A DNA stretch of 64,000 nucleotides, taken from Calditrichia bacterium. GTDB taxonomy: Bacteria; Calditrichota; Calditrichia; RBG-13-44-9; J075. Location of the stretch: assembly GCA_020635015.1 (NCBI GenBank), contig JACKAP010000003.1:62001-126000 (forward strand), in the 5' to 3' direction. The position numbers were made by a program, and so were the translations under genes. This document shows, piece by piece, positions 61,250 through 64,000 of this stretch (the stretch's first letter is position 1; each line of letters opens with the position of its first letter). The notes under the pieces were generated by a model. It searched no databases. It saw only the letters and a program-made list of their open reading frames with translations, and was not told where the DNA came from.

Positions 61250-61261
61250 ACAAACGTTTGT
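61250..61261. promoter_or_regulatory. LacI-family operator palindrome before the TonB-dependent receptor
   Basis: ACAAACGTTTGT is a perfect 12-base palindrome with the central CG typical of LacI-family operators, 88 bases upstream of the receptor start. Confidence 0.65.
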
Positions 61262-61349
61262 TCAGTGCTGGCAGATGTAGACAGCGTCACAGGCAGGACA
61301 GGCGTCGGGTTTATCATCAAGGCCGGGCGACCGGTTGAAGGCGGGGACC

Positions 61350-64000
61350 ATGACAAGATTACCAACGCTTATCGCCGTATTTCTGATGTTGATCCTGTGG
61401 ATCGGATGGTTCAATGGATCGGCTGCCTTGTACGCCGGCGTCAGCGGCAAGCTTGCCGGCAAGGTGACCGATGCGCAGACCGGGCAGGCACTGGTCGGTG
61501 TTAATATTGTTATCGAAGAACTGCAAACCGGCGGCTCGTCCGATGCGGAAGGCGATTATTATATCCTGAACCTGCATCCGGGAACCTATACCGTATCATT
61601 CTCCTATCTCGGCTACCAGACCGTCAGCAAAACCGGCATTCTGGTCATTGCCAACCGCACCATCCGGGTGGATGCGAAACTAACGCCCGCCGTTATCGAA
61701 GGCGCAGCCGTGACGGTGGTCGGACAGCGCGACATTATCGAGCGGGACCTGACCGCCAGCGAACAGGTGGTGACCGGCGAGGAGATGCAGCGATCCTGGA
61801 TCCGCACCCTGCCGGAGCTGCTGGAAACCCAGGTGGGGATCTTTCAGGGAACCTTCCGCGGCTCGTCCGATCTTCAGGCGGTGTATCTGCTAGACAACCT
61901 GAGCGTCAACAGCGGGCTGCTCTCGGATAATTACACCAGCTTCAACCTGACCGCCATCCAGGAACTTTCGGTACTGACCGGCGGCTATAACGCGGAGTAC
62001 GGCGAGGCGCGCTCGGCGGTAATCAATGTGGTGGAAAAAGAAACCGTCTCCGGCATCCACGGCAGCTTCCTGACCCGGATGCGCCCGGCAGGCATCTATC
62101 ATTTCGGCGACTATATCTATGGCCGGGACAATTTCGATTATACCAATTATGACCTGGAGTATTGGACGGCCCAGGCCAACGATCCCCTGGGCCGCTTTTA
62201 CGGAGCGGCGCCGGATTCTCTCCTCGCCGCCTGGCGGCGCCAGATCACCCCGAATGATTCGCTGGGGAAATACGATCAACGGCCGGAACTGGAAAGCGAG
62301 GCCACTCTCTTCGGTGCAATCACCCCACGGCTGAGCTTCCTGGTCTCCGGGCGATTCAAGCGCGGCGTGGGGATCTATCCCCAGGCGATCCCTTACAACC
62401 CTGAGCATAATGTTCAGGGCTACCTGAACTATAAAATCAGCGATCATCTCAAGCTTCGCCTGGGCGGCTTCCTGGGCGGCTGGGAAAGTGCCGACTTTCT
62501 CTCGGTCAATTTCAATTCATTGGAATCGGCCCAGGAATCTGCCTGGCTGATCCCGATGCGGGTCAGCCAGCCCTATTCGCGCCACAAATACAACCCGATG
62601 GGCACCATCTATCTCCAGTGGCCGGAACTGCGCCGCTGGCGGCAACTCTATCTCAAACTCTCCCATGTGCTCAACAGCAGCACCTATTATGAAGTCACCG
62701 CCAGCTACCTGCGCGACAGGATGGACCGCTCCGACCGCTACAATACCGTTCCCGATTCGCTCTATTCCCGCCGCGACGACGAGTTCATGATGGTCGACCG
62801 CTACGTCAAACAGGGATATTTCCATGCCTGGGATCAGACCACCAGCAGCGTATTCCAGGTGAAGGGAGATTTTACCAGCCAGTATACCAAATACCACCTG
62901 ATCAAGGCCGGATTCGGGTTCAAGCAAAACGATTTCGACTACCTGCATTTTATGGGGGTGCATGAAGGCGGCGCGCGCTGGAATCTGGTCAACCTGTTTA
63001 ACGGCCGTCCTTATGAAGGGCATTTTTACCTGCAGGACAAGATCGAGTTCCCGGGACTGATCATCAACGCCGGGTTGCGGATGGATTATTTTCACCAGAA
63101 CCGCAAGGCGGCGAAAAACATGTTCGATCCCCTGGCATTCGAAACCACCACTCCCGGTCATGATCCTTCCGAGCCGCTGGGATACCCGGGAACCCCGGAA
63201 AGGGAAGCAACCAAACTTCAGAAAGCGTTTGCGCCCCGGCTGGGGCTTTCCCATCCGATCAGCGAGCATTCGGTGCTGCATTTCTCCTACGGCCATTTCT
63301 ACCAACGCCCTTCCTGGACCAAAATGTTCGGCCTGCCCTACGTGAACTACACTGATAGCGACAGCGCCGCCCTGGATCCTTATGGGAATCAGCTGACCTA
63401 CATGGAGGAGTGGCACGGCTGGTACGGCAATCCGAAAATGACCTACGAGCGCACCGTGCAGTATGAGTTGGGCATCGATTACGACATTGCCCGGCGCTAT
63501 AAGCTTGATTTGACCGGGTACTATAAAGACGGCAGCAACGAAGCGAGTGTTGTTACCGGCGTCTATGGCGCGGAATACAACACCACCAAGGCGCTGATGA
63601 TCAGCAATTCCGGTTATTCCGACGTTCGCGGAGTGGAAGCGGCGCTGAATTCTCATCTCCCCGGGCCACTGAATTACGGCCTGAGCTATGATATTTTCTG
63701 GTCCTCGCAGGGAGAAGTCGGATTTAGCCGGTTGTATGAGCCCGGATCGGAGTTGGTCAATGTGCCCAAAGGGCAGCGCCAGGGTGAAAGCGTCTGGAAC
63801 AACTACCACAAGATCAAACTGAATCTCAATTTTTCTTTCCCCCGGAACGGCGGCCCCCGCCTGTTGGGCCTGAAGCCGTTGAGCGATGTCAACCTGGCCG
63901 CCTACTTCTGGTGGCGCAGCGGCGATCCCTACACTTACCACTCCCCCGGCGATGTCTCCACCCGCCAGAACAACCGCCGCTGGTTCAGCTATCACCAATT
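61350..64000 (+). CDS. TonB-dependent receptor with carboxypeptidase-regulatory-like domain (partial, right edge)
   Basis: About 883 residues are visible and the gene runs off the window. From the ATG at 61350 a signal segment (LIAVFLMLILWIGWFNGSAA) is followed by a carboxypeptidase-regulatory-like domain (about 33-115; GKVTDAQTGQALVGVNIVIE, GDYYILNLHPGTYTVSFSYLGY). Next comes a plug domain (VTGEEMQRSWIRTLPELLE, EYGEARSAVINVVEKE) and barrel strands. It should take up a ligand, probably a carbohydrate given the LacI regulator and operator, across the outer membrane with TonB energy. Substrate unknown. AAGGCGGGG is the only candidate ribosome-binding site. Confidence 0.88.
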   Translation, partial: MTRLPTLIAVFLMLILWIGWFNGSAALYAGVSGKLAGKVTDAQTGQALVGVNIVIEELQTGGSSDAEGDYYILNLHPGTYTVSFSYLGYQTVSKTGILVIANRTIRVDAKLTPAVIEGAAVTVVGQRDIIERDLTASEQVVTGEEMQRSWIRTLPELLETQVGIFQGTFRGSSDLQAVYLLDNLSVNSGLLSDNYTSFNLTAIQELSVLTGGYNAEYGEARSAVINVVEKETVSGIHGSFLTRMRPAGIYHFGDYIYGRDNFDYTNYDLEYWTAQANDPLGRFYGAAPDSLLAAWRRQITPNDSLGKYDQRPELESEATLFGAITPRLSFLVSGRFKRGVGIYPQAIPYNPEHNVQGYLNYKISDHLKLRLGGFLGGWESADFLSVNFNSLESAQESAWLIPMRVSQPYSRHKYNPMGTIYLQWPELRRWRQLYLKLSHVLNSSTYYEVTASYLRDRMDRSDRYNTVPDSLYSRRDDEFMMVDRYVKQGYFHAWDQTTSSVFQVKGDFTSQYTKYHLIKAGFGFKQNDFDYLHFMGVHEGGARWNLVNLFNGRPYEGHFYLQDKIEFPGLIINAGLRMDYFHQNRKAAKNMFDPLAFETTTPGHDPSEPLGYPGTPEREATKLQKAFAPRLGLSHPISEHSVLHFSYGHFYQRPSWTKMFGLPYVNYTDSDSAALDPYGNQLTYMEEWHGWYGNPKMTYERTVQYELGIDYDIARRYKLDLTGYYKDGSNEASVVTGVYGAEYNTTKALMISNSGYSDVRGVEAALNSHLPGPLNYGLSYDIFWSSQGEVGFSRLYEPGSELVNVPKGQRQGESVWNNYHKIKLNLNFSFPRNGGPRLLGLKPLSDVNLAAYFWWRSGDPYTYHSPGDVSTRQNNRRWFSYHQ

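Overview
The window reads as chromosome of a Gram-negative member of the FCB (Fibrobacteres-Chlorobi-Bacteroidetes) assemblage, most like Calditrichota/KSB1-type candidate phyla. This is inference from family knowledge. Five secreted proteins end in the 'NYPNPFN' C-terminal sorting domain, there are TonB-type outer membrane proteins, and the 2-oxoglutarate dehydrogenase E2 carries two lipoyl domains. No rRNA, tRNA, CRISPR array, phage or transposase gene was seen.

Layout. Positions 1-8.1 kb hold housekeeping genes: a PIG3-type quinone oxidoreductase (cut by the left edge), a PerR-like regulator, NAD-type isocitrate dehydrogenase, a beta-barrel-like protein, a TIGR01777-type epimerase, a geranylgeranyl-reductase-like flavoprotein, and a DnaQ/GIY-YIG nuclease that appears to start at ATT. 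Positions 8-21.5 kb hold a CNNM/CBS protein, fumC, two tandem parvulin-TPR paralogues, a YheT hydrolase, a ferredoxin and sucB-sucA. Positions 21.6-32.6 kb hold metal genes (UreH/NicO-like transporter, hypB, hypA, zinc-type ABC permease and binding protein without an ATPase, a putative porin), then a Fic / class-V aminotransferase / CPA2 antiporter operon and a STAS protein. Positions 32.8-52.9 kb are a secretome block: two giant cohesin-bearing proteins (one an M6 protease with a dockerin-like module), a beta-propeller protein, an M23-like protein, a class-A beta-lactamase fold lipoprotein, an L,D-transpeptidase and a CRTAC-like FG-GAP protein.

The most interesting locus is 53.1-57.4 kb. A DUF2207-like membrane protein ends in a cytoplasmic tail of CHDA plus six CHSA repeats. 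It is followed by a radical SAM protein with a PqqD-like N-terminus and a SPASM C-terminus, and then by a small multi-pass membrane protein. I read this as a candidate peptide-modification system in which the repeat tail is the substrate. The six CHSA repeats are all encoded differently at wobble positions, so selection appears to hold the amino acid pattern.

The last part holds an M28 peptidase with a sorting domain, an SDR, a LacI-family regulator and a TonB-dependent receptor cut by the right edge. A 12-bp palindrome typical of LacI-family operators lies in front of the receptor, and a near match lies at the regulator's own promoter.

A second theme runs through the window. Many intergenic gaps hold inverted repeats whose arms are made of 7-9-base tandem words. 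The words differ from site to site, but the architecture and the position, mostly within about 35 bases after a stop codon, are shared. Several affect coding ends: one surrounds the start region of the beta-lactamase-like gene, one runs through the hypA stop up to the hypB ribosome-binding site, and a 7-base repeat of about 25 copies abuts the stop of the flavoprotein gene.
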